Positions 11,472 through 24,189 of a stretch of 64,000 nucleotides of DNA are shown here, piece after piece. Location: NCBI GenBank assembly GCA_003342895.1, contig PTFA01000191.1, positions 1,360,330 through 1,424,329 on the forward strand, given 5' to 3'. Both the position numbers and the translations under genes were made by a program. The notes below the pieces were generated by a model. It searched no databases. It saw nothing but the letters and a program-made list of their open reading frames with translations, and was not told the DNA's origin. The stretch is from Casuarius casuarius (taxonomy: Eukaryota > Chordata > Aves > Casuariiformes > Casuariidae). Each line of letters starts with the position of its first letter. The stretch's first letter is position 1.

Positions 11472-13560
11472 AGGTACCAAGAAACAGACAACCGTCATGC
11501 TGAATATTACTCCAAGGAGAGCCCTTGCACGGCATCAGCTTAGTGAACTCTGCCCTTCTCCATGGGACAGCTCTGAAAGGACAGAAATCCCCATGAGTCT
11601 ACACTACTGTTGATAAATTCCCTATACTGAGAGATGCAGCATATTCAGCATATTCCTCGACCAGATATACTACTAGGTTATCCAGATAGTCCCAGAGATG
11701 ACAGCAATAATCTCCAGAAGTGTAACTCTGCTTTCATAAATGCCTGCTAACATCAGCACCTAATACAGCTATAATATTTATGTTGCTTGTTTGGTGTCCA
11801 AGACATCCACTGCCATAGTGAAAGACTGAAGAACAAGCTTTTATTTCCTGAAGATGCTGAGAGACATTTATAATCTGAAGCTTTAGAGCAAAATGAACTC
11901 CCTGCTGTCCTTGCTGTTGGGAAGAGAAAACAACAGCAATGGAGATTAACCTATTTTACCTATTTCATGTGCTCACAGTTCCTCCTGCCATGCTTGGAGG
12001 TCATTCCACCTGTGTTGGACATACCATACTCTAGTCAGGAGGTGAAGTTTGGACTCTGAGTAGGAGAATGGGACAAGAGTCTGCCCTTGGGCTGAGAGTC
12101 ACCTCTCTCTTGTTTTCTCTCTGTTGAAAATCTAGTAATGTAGAAAGGACCCTGGGGTGGGAAACAGCTCCCCAGAATGGACCACCCAGCCTGAGGAAAG
12201 GGCACCTTAGCAGGTGCAGCAAGCAGAGTTTGTCAGGGTTTCCTCTTCCAGCATTTACTCTGAATGGAGTCTAACCAGAGGATCATTCCTCACTTGTCAG
12301 TACCCAAGTAGAAGAGATCCAAATCAAGATTCAGGTCTGAGGTGTGTGGAGGGAAGAGGTTAACAAAGGTAGTCACAGAAAATGGCCTGGTGTGGAAATG
12401 AATGTGGCTGCAAATTTGCTGTGTGCTTAACCTTAATTTGATTGTTGCAGTTCTAGGATCCATAAGCTTCTTGTAGCTTTTCTTTCCTTTAATAAAGGTT
12501 CTCTGGTTCCATGCAGATTCTGCGTGCTTGCAAGTTCTGTCTACTGTGCAAAACTGGAGGGAAAAACTATTTTCTCCTGGATCAAGGGTAAGGATTTGAA
12601 CCACTCTTTTCTTCTTTAGTCCCCAAACACATGAAACTCAGTCCTTACTGCTGCGGTAACTGCTAGAAAACGTAATGAAAGGCTGCCCTGCTGTGCCAGC
12701 TTTCTTTGCAATGGTAGAAATGGTTTCTCTGAATCATGAAGAAATATGGACCACCATTCACAAGGACAGAGAATGCTACAAAGGAACAATCAGTTTCAGA
12801 ACTGATTTAGGATTTCTGCATGGCGTGAGTTATAAAGGCTTCACTGGATAAGTAGGTGTTTTCCAGAACAGTGTTAGTTTAGGATTTTGCATTTCATTAT
12901 ATGTTTCGGACCCCTCCCCACCTCCTCCCTGACCCCTGAGTTGATTGACACAGGAGAAAAACTAAAGGAGTGCAGTCATTCCAGAGTTTTGACAAAAGTT
13001 CCTCTCGATAATTTGTGGGAAGCTGGCAATGATAAACTGAAGCAAAAAATTTCCTGAACCTTAAGTATAATATTATTCAGTGACCCAGGAACACTGTTGT
13101 TTTCTGTCTTCTTTCAGAAGCATCTCATGTCAATTGATTCTGGAGCAAGTTGGGTAAGGGAGAACAATGACTTGCTCAAAGATGGCAAATCTTCTGTTTT
13201 TTGACTTGATACTCATATATGAATGCAATATTTCCCTTGGGGAAAACATTACCTCCCCTCTTCCAGTTCTGCAGTATAAATATGAAAACACTTTTATCTC
13301 AAAGTTGTATTAACCTGGCAAACACGACAAAAGCTTTCACTGAAGCTCTCCCAGAGATAGCACTGTTTTGGCATCAGGTTCTCAAAAAGTGATGTCATGA
13401 ATTTATATGCCAGAGTTTTCCCTTTCTTCTTCAGATTTGTGGCAATGTCAAAGTTCTTCTCTAGAACAGATCTGTTTTTAATATTTCATATTTACGTTTT
13501 TAATTTCAGGGCTGGCTGGAACATCTTTTGGTCTCAACCTTGAAAATGCTTACACGCACA
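11472..13560. other. Non-coding, no feature recognised
   Basis: Mixed to AT-rich sequence, no long open frame, no recognised repeat. The stretch 13200-13480 has a unique, low-repeat texture that could be conserved, but nothing in the sequence alone proves it. Confidence 0.4.
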
Positions 13561-15391
13561 TAGAACCCTAAACTCTTGAAGAGTCTCTTGAAGTATTGAG
13601 TGATTAACAGAGATTGCTTCTAAATCTACATAGGCCTAAAACTTTTTTTAACCATCAAGATCCACCTACAGAAATCTATGTAGTTCCAATGAGTCAGTTA
13701 GGATATATCTCTTTACATGAGCACAAGATCTAGTGCCAGGTATTTTAACTTTATTATAAAGAAGGTTTCTGTCAAAGGCCTAACAGATTTTTTTTTTCAT
13801 GGTTGGTGATGTAAAAGTCTGGTCTCAGAAAAATAGTGGAAAAAAAAGTATTTATTTATCATTTGAAATCTTATATAGTCTTTACTGGAAAATAAACACA
13901 AGGCTCCATCATTCCTATAAACTGCAATGTATGTTTGCTAGGAACCTAAGAATGGCTTTTGAAGGTCAGACAGCAGCTCCACCTAAGCAATACTTACAGG
14001 GATCACTCTTTGGAGGTTGAATGATTATTCTGTAAGTAAGATTACTATTGAATTCCCTTAAGAATTGTGCCATTCCCTGCCCACTCACACCCTGAAAAAG
14101 TTAATCCAGGGCTATGTGGCTGCTCACTATTGCCAGCTATAACATACAATGGTTGAGTTTTGCATGCCTTGGGTCTGTCTCCTCTACTGGGCAGCAAGTT
14201 TTCATGAAATGTGTAGAAGGGGAGTTCTTTCTGAGAGCCCCTGTGCTCAGTCAGATAGTGCTGAGATTGGCCACAAATTATTTGCACAAGAAAGGGAAAG
14301 TGAGAGGGGAGGTGAGAGACAAGATTGGTTTCATATACCTTGGGGAGTGAGCTTAAAATAGTTCCTTCCTATTTCCTAGGAGCTGTATCAGCCTTTGCTA
14401 TGATCCAGTGCTGTTTCTGTGCCTCTTCCCCCAGGGAAGACCTCCCTTTGCCAAAAGGCAGCTCTGGCCACTTGACTCCAGTTGTGGTGGCCTTGGTTGG
14501 ACCTGCCAAACCTCATGCATTTACATAAAGCCCCAGAGCTGCTCCTTGGATATGTAATACCCAAGGGCCAGACACAGCTGACCAGGACCGTGGCGTCACA
14601 CAGTGTAGGGTCATGAACCAGGAGAGAAGACACAGCGTTGTCATGCAGGGAAGAAGAGGCACAACTGACAGGAGATCCTATAAGTTTCATTTTGTAATCA
14701 CAAGCAAGCCCTTCCCTCCTCCAGGGTCCAATTGCATGTGTGTCCTATGGGGTGGTATCCACTGGGGGATTATAGTTTGCCATGGATTTTTCTGATCCAG
14801 CTTGACCCCCTGAAGAAGGCAGGACACTTGGAGTGATGTGCAGGGTTTGTATCCACAACTCATTCTGTGCAGCAAGCAACAAACCCACCTCCTTACATTT
14901 TTTCAGCTGCAGTTTCCTGCTAGCCCCTAGGGGATTGTCCATGGGAAAAAAATAACTGGACTCATAATATAACTAGCAGGAATAAAACAAAGTGGGATAC
15001 AGGCAACTTTGGGCAATCCTGGTTGCAGTTGTGTTGTGCCATGAACCCTCATCCCTTTTCTGCAGAAAAACTCCAAGGACAGCAGGATATTTTTCTTTTT
15101 TCTTCTTTGGGTTGCCAAAGAGTCATATTTTAAAGTTAGGAATACTTGTCAGCATCCTAGCATGGCCCCCAGAGCCGATGATGCAAATATGACAAGAAGC
15201 GAGGTCAGATTACAAATGAGGCCACTTCGAAACCTCTCCCGTAAAACTGGAGGTTTGAAGAAAGAGATGGATTGTGCTGAGGAAAAAAACTGCTTCATAA
15301 TCTGCTTGAAAGTGAAAATAAAATACCTTCTTTCAGGAATTTGATCTTCTGCTTGCTCTTGGCAAAAGAGCTGCACATACCCTGTTTGCCG
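13561..15391. other. Non-coding, no feature recognised
   Basis: Short overlapping open frames up to 100 codons, none recognised. T- and A-rich patches near 13785 and 13840. Confidence 0.4.
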
Positions 15392-15490
15392 GCACCCTCA
15401 GGCTTGCATATCCCCTTCTGTGGTCACCGCTGAAGCTAGGGATAGAACCAGTGATCTCCACAGCCAAAAAGCACAAGCCACATCTGCTAA
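15392..15490 (-). mobile_element. tRNA-derived SINE head (minus strand)
   Basis: GGGATAGAACCAGTGATCTC near 15438 is the reverse complement of a degenerate RNA polymerase III B box (GGTTC.A..CC). AAGCACAAGCCACATCTGCT downstream is the A-box side, as in the reptile SINE phrase 'ggacctctggagct..aagcacgagcc...'. The spacing is like a tRNA. It is not a functional tRNA: acceptor stem and anticodon arm cannot be drawn. Confidence 0.5.
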
Positions 15491-15533
15491 AGACAAGTTC
15501 TAGACCTGGAATCTATAGCAGAGAGTGACCTTG

Positions 15534-16120
15534 CGTGGTCTTGGAAACACGTTTGTGATACGCCCATCGGGGGCTAATATACGCACAAAAATCCCATACC
15601 TGCATGGGACTGCAAAGGTAGTCACAGTTTAGCAATATACACGTAAGTGCTTTCCTAACCGGGGCCTGGGTGGGAACTTACAGGATGACTGAGAGATCAC
15701 CAACTTCGAAAATAAAGGTAAGGAATTGCCATTCTAACAGTAGCCTTCCGTGTGCCTACATAAGCATGGTGTTACTGTTACATGGTGTTCGCGCAGCCCA
15801 GAGCACCCATTCTTGACTGAATTTTCTGGGTGGTCTAGGCCTGAATGTCCCTGCAAACAGAACTGCCAGAAGCCAAAATCAGGCATGATCCCGAAAATCC
15901 AGAACTGAACTGAAGGAGTCCAGGAAAATATACATGGTAATGGTCCATTTGAAAAAATGTAAGCTACTGACAAACTCTTTTCACATCACGCAAAGAGTCA
16001 GTGGGAATCTGTCCTGCTAATGAAGCATAGAACTAGTGTGACCCAAAATCGCTCACATTCGCTAACAACCGTGTGCCCAGGTTTCGGCCATTACTAGGCA
16101 AGTCCTTCGCATGATTTTCC
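15534..16120. promoter_or_regulatory. CpG-retaining block, possible regulatory element
   Basis: I count roughly 18 CpG dinucleotides in under 600 bases of ordinary GC content, for example in TACGCCCATCGG (15560), CTAACCGGGG (15655), TTCGCGC (15788), CGCTCACATTCG (16050) and GGTTTCGGCC (16080). Surrounding DNA is strongly CpG-depleted. Retained CpG outside a classic GC-rich island suggests constraint or lack of germline methylation. No exon or TATA/INR arrangement stands out, so promoter status is not claimed. Confidence 0.35.
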
Positions 16121-17194
16121 TGTGCTGTCCAAGCAAGACTCCATCTCAGAAGAAATGTTTGGCAGATGCCTAGTTTGTGATAGACTTTTCTGCTGAGGGA
16201 AGGCTGGGAAGAGGAAGAAATTGTTGCAAACAGCAAAAGAGTTTGTTCCTGTATTCTTCCATCAAACTGGAGTTGATGCAGAGAGTAAGATTTCCTCTCT
16301 GGAAGCCCATCTCTGAATTTGAGGCTGACAGAAGGAGGCTTCCTATATGCTCTTTGTGCTTCATCCCAGCTCAGGGTGGAAATAAAGAAGCAATGCTAAC
16401 ATTTCTGTCATTCCTGGTGTTTTCCTTAGTGGTCAAGCTGGTTGTAGAGATCCCCTTTCCACCACCACGAGTTTGTGTATTTGTGCTTGATCCACCCCAG
16501 AACATAGTGTGATATCTTAGTACAAACCCTTGTTTTTGACACTTCAGTTTAGTGCAAGGAAGTGTGAACCAGGACAGTTGAGACACAGGAACATTGCTGG
16601 GAGCAATAACTAACTACAATGCCACAGTATGAATCCTCAACATGTGTGTCAGTCTGGGGTCCGTGCTGCTGCTTTCTCCTCTCAGTTCAGAAAGCTGAAC
16701 TGAAAGACTTCAATAACTGCTACTGTTCAGCAGAAATGGGGACTATATCTTTCTACTGAAGGTGTCCGCCCCCGAGTCCTCAGATCTCAGGCTGCAAAGG
16801 GACTTGCATTGTCAGGAGTGTTACTCAGAGCCACTTAACACTGCCAAAGGGGATGTATGTGCAAACGCATACCTAGTTCGGAAAGCTATACCCTGCAAAA
16901 GAGGTCTGGACAGATATTTCTGTAGGAGGCGAAAGAAACAGGAAGAGGAAATGATGGTATTTATGGATTTTCCTACTACCTCTTTCTCCCACCTGGAAAT
17001 TTTCACTGAGGAGAATTTGAGGATTGGGGGGTTCCTGGGAGTCCAGAATCTGACCTGTGTGGTAAGTCCAGCCAGTGGCTGGACATGCATAAGACCTTGG
17101 GAATGAACCTGTATCCCACCTTTGCACACGGCTGGGAGAGAGCTGGAGTGTTAGAATAACTGCGGGGTCCTGCCTCCAGCACAGCCAACCCATT
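16121..17194. other. Non-coding, no feature recognised
   Basis: Several open frames of 100-114 codons on both strands (for example 16177-16512 and 16762-17106), mutually overlapping and without known domains. Confidence 0.4.
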
Positions 17195-17890
17195 ACCAGA
17201 ATCCTGTCGCTTGGGGACTTTCTGAACCAGAAACTACATTCAGATTGTTGTGTTTAAGACTCACCAATGCCTCTCTCCTCCATGAGTTTGCCTACTCCCC
17301 TTTCAACCATGAATGCACTGCTGTCCTCGCAGCATCCCATGGAAACAAATTCCACAGTCATACATAAAAATGTATGGCTGCTTGTTGGTTTGAACCCTGC
17401 TGCCTAATCATTTCTCTAGGAGCTTGAGAGTCCTCTTGAATGGCCCCACAGTGTTGCTGCTCCCAGACCTGAGGAATCCTTGCCTATTTGTTCTCATGGG
17501 GAACTGGCTCCAAATCAGTCATTGTCTGTGTTGTCCTTCTTGGTCCCATCTGTACTCCATATAAGTTATTTTGGGATGGTGGAAGGACTTAGGCAGGTTT
17601 TACAATGTGGGTGCACCTTAGATTTCTCAATAATTACACCTCTGCTTTTCATTCCTTTCCAGAAAAGCCTCATTAAGCAGTTTGCTCTTTTGGCTACTAT
17701 AGAGCTAATGTTAATATGCTTTTACCATTACTGAATTTCATCTGCCATTTTACTGTTCAGTCATTCAGCATCAGAAGATCCCTCTGCAGTGCTTTGCCCG
17801 GGATTTCGTTTTTACTCTCCTGAGCATCACTAGCAACTTTGCCATGTCATCAACGTCCCCTTCTCTGCTTCTGTTGTGAATATACCATGG
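17195..17890 (-). mobile_element. CR1 LINE 3' fragment (minus strand)
   Basis: Read on the minus strand this is the C-terminal part of a CR1 ORF2 and following region. The five codons for the conserved W-Q-M-K-F box are intact at 17747-17733. The catalytic F-A-D-D region lies near 17837-17826 but reads V-A-S-D, with substitutions. Further towards the 3' end, TTCCACAGTCATACATAAAA-type sequence (17350) and TTTGAACCCTGCTGCCTAAT (17392) correspond to the end of the reverse-transcriptase ORF in reptile CR1 ('ttccacaggttgact...', 'aaacctgctgcctatt'), and CTCCATGAGTTTGCCTACT (17278) to the part beyond. Frame is broken in many places. It is a dead, 5'-truncated copy, as usual for CR1. Confidence 0.8.
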
Positions 17891-19179
17891 AAGGGAAGAA
17901 ATGATTCACCTCCACCTAGACTGAAGGAGGGTCAGCAAAGAGGAGAAAGAAGCAGAAAGTGTCCTGCTCCTTTCATTTAGTACCAAAGCTAGACCATCTG
18001 GCTCTATCGAGGGCTACCCACAGCTACCAGCCAAGCTGAATAATTTGCATTGCTATTTGTGCAGGACACATTCAGCAGATCGAATGGGTCAGATTCGCAC
18101 ACAGGTATACACACATGTCTCCAGCTGGGAAACCCTGAGCAGGAGCACAGCAGCCGTATGCAATAAGGGTACTTCTATCCAGGCACTGCCATAGAGTTTC
18201 CAACTTTGGCAACGCTATTGAGCCAGACAGGGACAGAAGAGGAGAGAAAGTAAACATAGCGTAACAAAAACAGCCTGGGAGGGCAAAGTGCTTTCCTAAG
18301 CACTCATTTGAAAACCATTTTATTGAGGATGATTGCAGAGGAAAAAGCCCTACATTATAAAGCTGTTAGTCACAACATGTTTTTACAGACCTTTGTTCAT
18401 ACTACTAAGACTCCTCGCAAGAGTCTTAGGCAAGAGTTTTAGGCAGTTTACCTGATGGTTTCACAGAGGCCACTCAACTAGTTTGCTCTTAGGATCCATA
18501 TTTTTGTTGTGAAGACACACACAGGTGCTATAATCAATATATAACAGGTTCTCTACTTTAACAGCCTGCTGTCGTTTGGCTGTGCTCCCAGCGGCACGCT
18601 GCCTTTTGGACGTTCTCTCTTTCTGCCCTGTGACTCTCAGACGTCAGGGGAAGCAGGGAAAGTGTGGAAAAACCCCCCATTACTCTGACCCCCAAAATAA
18701 ACATAGGTGGGGAAAGGGGCAGAATTTCTGTTCCTCTATGATGTTGCCTCTTGGCATTTTGCTCTTTGTTCAGTTCTTAATTGAGTGGACAAGATTCAAA
18801 GCCAGCTTTGTTCCCTTCCCTTGACACCAGTGACACCAGTCTTTTTACACCACCTGAAGTGTGCCTCCATCCCCTAAAAAGGCTCACCAGCACAAATTAA
18901 GTAGCCAGCTAAGCCTTTCCTTTTCTGTAACAATAGCAAAAAGGTCCCAAAGCCAAAATTGTCAAATTTCATCTGACTCTCAGATCGAATTTCATCTCAT
19001 CTCCAAAGCAATAGCAAAACATAATCTTTATGAAAAGTTGTCAAGAATCTAATTGTTTTGCAAACACTACAGATACCTCTTCCATTTCAAGGAACAAGTG
19101 GGGTTGCTTTTGGTTTTGGAAGAATTGAGTAAGCATGAAGATTTCCAAACTTACTCAGATACAAAACACTATTGTTATA
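17891..19179. other. Non-coding with a small hairpin and direct repeat
   Basis: CTAAGACTC (18405-18413) and GAGTCTTAG (18421-18429) form a perfect 9-bp stem with a seven-base loop, directly followed by a near-repeat of CAAGAGTCTTAGG. Otherwise nothing recognised. Confidence 0.45.
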
Positions 19180-19620
19180 TATTACAGTGAAACAGCTGTG
19201 GTTTATAAGTACCATTAATGTGAAACTTTAACTTAAAACCCCCCCCCAACCCTAAAAAAAGTTAAAGGAACAGAAAACATTTCATCCATACTAATGTGAG
19301 CTTTTAAACACATAGGCTTTTAAGTGAATTGGCCATAACCACAACAATATTTTGGGTCTGACCAGAGCGTATATTGTATGCAGATGTTAATTTGGCATTT
19401 GCATGCATATGCAAAGGAAAAAAATGTTTTCTACGTATTTTTTCTTGGGTGCATTGCGATCTGGAGTCACTTTAGCTTTGCAAACTGATTATAAACACTA
19501 ATTACCTGAAAACATGCTGTTTGGCTTAATATGCAGCCTGTAGACTTAGGTTCTGCTTTTCAAAATGCAAAATTTAGCCAGAATATTCACCCCTTTCTCT
19601 ATATATAGATATATATATTT
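19180..19620. promoter_or_regulatory. CNE-like stretch with paired octamer (POU) motif
   Basis: Unique AT-rich sequence with no recognised repeat. At 19397-19416, ATTTGCATGCATATGCAAAG carries two octamer-like sites in opposite orientation (ATTTGCAT and the reverse complement of CTTTGCATAT), a known arrangement for POU-factor dimers. Further ATGCAGATGTTAATTTGG, ACACTAATTACC and TTAATATGCAG words are homeodomain-like. Activity and conservation are inference. Confidence 0.35.
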
Positions 19621-20610
19621 ATAAAAGTAGAATATGCTGATTTGTACAAAAAACAAATTCCTCTTTTAACCCTCTCCATCCCATTTGTCCGTGTGTCAGG
19701 TGAGTCTATCATGCCTCAAATGGCACTTAAGTATTTTAGGAGGGAACAAAAAGCAAGTTTAGGTGGCTCTACTTGCTTTCTTCAGCTACACAGATGCCTG
19801 CTCTATCAGAGACGCCCAGCTAGATTTCAGCTAGGCTAGATCATATGGTCACTCGAGAACTGTGTCCCACTTGTCTTTCTACGTATCATAGGTTCATGGG
19901 TTGAGAGCGTTAGTGCTCTGCACGGTGTCAGAGACACATTTCATGCTGAGTAAGGGATGTGAAAGCAGTCCTAGGTGACCGAAGTACAGGCATATTCCTA
20001 CTGTGTAATTGGATGGGTACTAATCTGACTGGGAATATTTACACTTTGGGAGTACAGAGTGGGTTTTCGGAAGAGTTTATCTATCCCATAACAATCCTTT
20101 TCTGTCTCCCAGACAGGTCCTTGGGAATGAAGGTGTCAAGGAGCAGTTTGTGGGATGGATGAATTGTTCTGTCAAGCTTACCTCTTGCTTTAAAGTCTGG
20201 TCAGTTAAACACATGGATGAAATGCTGATCTCTGTAAATACAGCTATTGATACAACTGGTGGTTTCCAAAAGGAGTTATGAAATTTAGTTAAAATAAGGT
20301 TTTCCACCTGTTTTTCCAGCGGTGGTTTCAGAGGAATTTTTAAGGCAAGGTATTCTGAAAAGATGGGTGAACCAGAGGAACAAATTCTGCTAGAGTACTT
20401 CTGTGGGCACGGACATTAAAAAAAGCAAAGCCCCCAGAGAAGAAAATCTAGGAATTATCTGTCCCAATCTTCTGACCCTTGAGAGGTATACAGAGAAGAT
20501 GCCCAGAGCTGAGCTCCTATGTATCTGGGGAACTGCTCCATCCAGACCCATATCTCCTTGGCTGAAACAAGGCAGTACTGGGGTGAGGCCTTCCTCCAAA
20601 GGCTGCCACC
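19621..20610. other. Non-coding, no feature recognised
   Basis: Begins with an AT-alternating patch (19600-19625). Nothing else recognised. Confidence 0.4.
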
Positions 20611-20643
20611 CTCTCTCTCCCTCTCACTCTTTCTCTCTCTGCC
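20611..20643 (+). repeat. (CT)n microsatellite
   Basis: Short imperfect CT repeat (CTCTCTCTCCCTCTCACTCT and on). Polypurine on the other strand. Confidence 0.85.
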
Positions 20644-21499
20644 TCACCCGCTGAGGTGGGTTGGGGCTCGTGATGGCCTCCTCTTCTGACAGCTCTCTGC
20701 TATCCTGCTGACACCACTGAGGTCAATGCCAATAGTACTGATGATGTGAAGGAAGCTGATAGGATAAAACGCTTATTGTTCTGTGCTCCAAAAGAAATAA
20801 CATTTGTGGAGCACACTGCTGTTTGGTATAGCGGTCTACGATCTTGGGAAATGTGGAATGAATTAAACAGTGGTAGCTGCTTTCAGGATAAAACTAAGAA
20901 AAATTATAAGAACCAATGTCAGGGAAAAAAATGCCTAAGCTTGCTTTATTTTTTGAACTGAATGTTATCTTTGCACTGCCTGAAATGTCTAATTAAAGAA
21001 AGCCTTATATTCAACTAGCCAGTTCAGGATTCACCTCTACCGTCTCCTTCTCAAAGGTCAGTCCTCATCTTAGCTTCAGCTTTTGCCCTCCAAAAATATC
21101 CTCCCACAACTGCTGATAGATGGTCAGTGAATGAGACTATTTACACACAGGCATAGCTACCCTTGCACCAGTACTCTGCACATGCCTTAAAATTGATCCT
21201 ACCTCTCATGTGAAGCACTGTCCTCAAAAGAATTAGAACACTGTGAGAAGCATAGTGTTTAATATCCTCCATAGTCTAAGGCAGCTCTTCCTACCTTAAA
21301 AAAAAAAATGCATGATGACATGGAAAATGTGTCATAGGCTTGAGCTGATGCAAAACAATTCAGAGATGTCTCCCAGTATAACAAAACAGTCATTAACGAT
21401 CGATCAGTATAGGACTCTTATGTGACCTCTTCTAATGCTTTGTAGGTCCCAGCTTCTGCTCCAGATTCTCAAAGCAAGTGATCAAAAGGCATCAGCTAA
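20644..21499. other. Non-coding, no feature recognised
   Basis: Includes a nine-base A run near 21300 and the palindrome GATCGATC at 21399-21406. No gene or repeat recognised. Confidence 0.4.
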
Positions 21500-21590
21500 T
21501 TTCTTCTGGCTTCAGTTTCCTCATCCACAAAATAAGAATGTTCTTTGAATCACTGGGAGGTTGCAAAACCAGGTTAATTTTGGCGTAATT
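21500..21590 (+). mobile_element. MIR-like fragment
   Basis: CTTCAGTTTCCTCATCCACA then AAATAAGAAT and CACTGGGAGGTTGC fit the MIR core phrase 'cctcagtttcctcatctgtaaaatgggaataa...tcatagggttgt'. Short and diverged but the order of landmarks is right. Confidence 0.6.
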
Positions 21591-22684
21591 GTTCAATCCC
21601 TCCATGTACTGGTGAACGCATATATGGAATCATTAGGGCAGGTGACCAGTGGGGTTTTTATGGTGAAGTATGGAGTAAAACACTTTACTTTTGGCTGTCA
21701 GTGTTCCTGCTGAAGACAGGGAGAGTTAATGCAAAACATTTGCATAATAGAGGTGCTTATGTTTAGATAAGTCACTATGTGAACTGATGAAGGCTGGGTT
21801 TCTGCTGTATGGATTGTCATGATTGATTGCGACCTCAGTGGGAGCTTTTCCTGTGGCTAGGGCACTGATATGGACAATTGCCAGTGTTGATTCTCTGATG
21901 ACTAATACGGAGGGGCTCTGCAACTTTTCTCTTGAGGGGATCTAGCAGGATCTCTCTCTATGCCTAGCTACCTATTTTCACAAAACATGTAGGAATTGGG
22001 TTAGTTTTCAGTCAGAAGGTTCAAAAATTACTGTGAGAGTGGGACAGAGTGTGACTGCCTACAGACTCTCTCTTAAGGGCATGAAATTTTGTGGATCACA
22101 TGAAAAGTATCACTCACTGTTCTTGATAATTCCACATGACTAGATGTTCAAGATATCCTGGGCTCAAATCTGAGAAAATAACGATAAAAAATTAGGACAT
22201 CATAAAGATGGCCTCTCTCCCACAAGATGATTCTAGATGGGAGACAGAAGGTGGGAGAATCAATTGAGAAGCAGCCCATAAGTGACTCAGAGTATCTTTA
22301 CACTGGGAATGATATCTCTGTTTCTCAAAGACCTGGTAGCCAGGCCAAGTGAAATTGTACCATCAGCCCACATTGGAAAAACAAGATGTCCACTTTTATA
22401 TAGTAACTAATTGCATTTGAAAAGCCTTCACTTGTTCTCCTCTTTCTTATCCACTACAGGATAGACTGCAGTGACTGGTTGGTGTCCCAGAGATGATGGT
22501 GACTGTTGAACTGAGCTCCATTGACTTTGACCTACATTGTCTAAGTCTCCTTTGGACTGAGTTGCTCTCCAACAGACAGATACATCTATTTACTCACATT
22601 AAATATCTGTTTACTCCCACAAAGACAACTGTGGAAAGGTCTCCAGGGTCTGGATCTACGCTGACCAGGCACCTGCCATGACAG
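21591..22684. other. Non-coding, no feature recognised
   Basis: No recognised gene or repeat. Confidence 0.4.
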
Positions 22685-22700
22685 AAAAAAAAAAAAAAAA
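22685..22700 (+). repeat. Poly(A) run, 16 bases
   Basis: Uninterrupted A16. I looked for a retroposed body upstream and matching target-site duplications and saw none. Confidence 0.9.
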
Positions 22701-24121
22701 TCAGGAAGACAAGATTGTTTGGGGTCCTTGCTGGAAAGACCTATGTGCTTATCTCTGTTTCTTGTAGAAGGAGCCAAGGGCAAACTTCCTAACTGAGGCA
22801 CCCTCATTAGATGACCAGAATTAGATGAGATGAATCTGGGTCCCTGTAATTCCACACCAATGGATTGCTCTTGGATGAAAGGCCATAGGATCCTGGTTCC
22901 ACTGCCCTTGATCTACATGCTCCACATGCTGATGCCAAAGGGAGCTCCCTTACTGTCGACTGAGCAAGGGAGGGCAGATAGTAGCTTTGGCAGCCATTTG
23001 CTAGTGATTTGGGAAAGATGTATGGGGAAAGACTAATGCAGAGGTACAATTATCTGTGGAAAAAGTGTTTCAGGAATGTGTTTCTGTTCCCAGAGATACG
23101 TTTGTGAACGAAGCCTTCTCATCAAAAGCTGAACGCGTTTATATTTCACAGGTGCATTTGTTAGGGCTGAATTTTATTGGAGTTTGGGAAAAAATTTCTC
23201 CGTAAGGTAAGAGGATGTGTCAGGTTTGGTGGCAGCAGTGGGAAGAAGAATAAGAGAGACTGTGAGAGACTGAGGTCTTATTGAATGCTCCCCATTTTCT
23301 GCATGTGGAGGAAAAGCATTAATAAAGAGCAACTGCCTATTTATATAGGAATGTACTCTTCTACTCTTCTAATACTCTGCAGACCTGGAAGAGTTTCCAT
23401 TCTAAAATCTGAAGCACTTAATCAGTGCACAAATAGAAGATTCTCACCTCCAGGGAAGGGTTCAGAAATTGATGCCTGAAGTCTTTGTCTTCTCTGCACT
23501 TAGGGTATCCTTAGGGTATTTTCACCTGTGCTTAGGCCCTCCAGCCATGCAGTAATCTTACTTCTCCATTTATGGCACACAACTGAAAGCTTGTTTCACT
23601 ATTGACTGGGATCAACAAGCCACTGTAGCCTTCAGAGAAAAGAGTTGGTTTTGCTGATGTTGGCACTACTAAACATCTTCCAAGAGCACTCATGGTGGAA
23701 CTGAGCCATGCTGGTGGAAAGCAAAGGCAAGCTCCCAACCCTAGCTTCAAATGGTTCAGGATTCGTGGTTGTGGCCCAAGGCTTTTTCTCATGTGTTTGC
23801 ACCAGAAAGCACATGCTTTTGGAGCACTTTTAACATGCAAAACCCAAAATCCACTGGAGGAAAGGAACTGTAAAGTTTTGCTGTCAACTAATCAGAAGAG
23901 ATGAAGCTGACTGCTGAAGCTTTTATGGCTGTGCATCCTTTAGTGCTGTTTTATTAATAGAGTTATGCTTTACAGTTCAGTCTGCGGTCTCAAAGGGGTG
24001 CTTAAAGTGGAATGTGAGGAAAAATACAGATCTCTGTAACAGAAACCCTCAGACCTAGGATGCACTGTATTCCGACACTTACCATCAGAATTCAGTCTTA
24101 ATATGGCATGCAATATTCATT
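22701..24121. other. Non-coding, no feature recognised
   Basis: Short frames of up to 102 codons on both strands without resemblance. A local duplication CTTAGGGTAT/CCTTAGGGTAT lies near 23500-23519. Confidence 0.4.
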
Positions 24122-24125
24122 ACAG

Positions 24126-24187
24126 GCCTGATCCAAATCTCAGTCAAGTCAATGGACAGACTCCCGAGTGACTTCAGAAAGCTGTGG
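24126..24187 (+). mobile_element. MITE-like palindromic element, nearly whole
   Basis: GCCTGATCCAAATCTCAGTC, AAGTCAATGGACAGACTCCC and GAGTGACTTCAG follow the remembered palindrome 'cctgatccaaagcccattgaagtcaatggaaagactcccattgacttcagtggg...' almost word for word. The left arm and centre are good; the right arm decays after 24178. Confidence 0.6.
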
Positions 24188-24189
24188 AA

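Noticed and set aside
15392..15490. Possible real tRNA gene on the minus strand
   Set aside because: Only degenerate A- and B-box words; no acceptor-stem pairing, no anticodon loop, no T-run terminator at the right distance. SINE head is the better reading.
22560..22700. Processed pseudogene or retroposon ending in A16
   Set aside because: No gene-like body upstream and no target-site duplication around the A-run.
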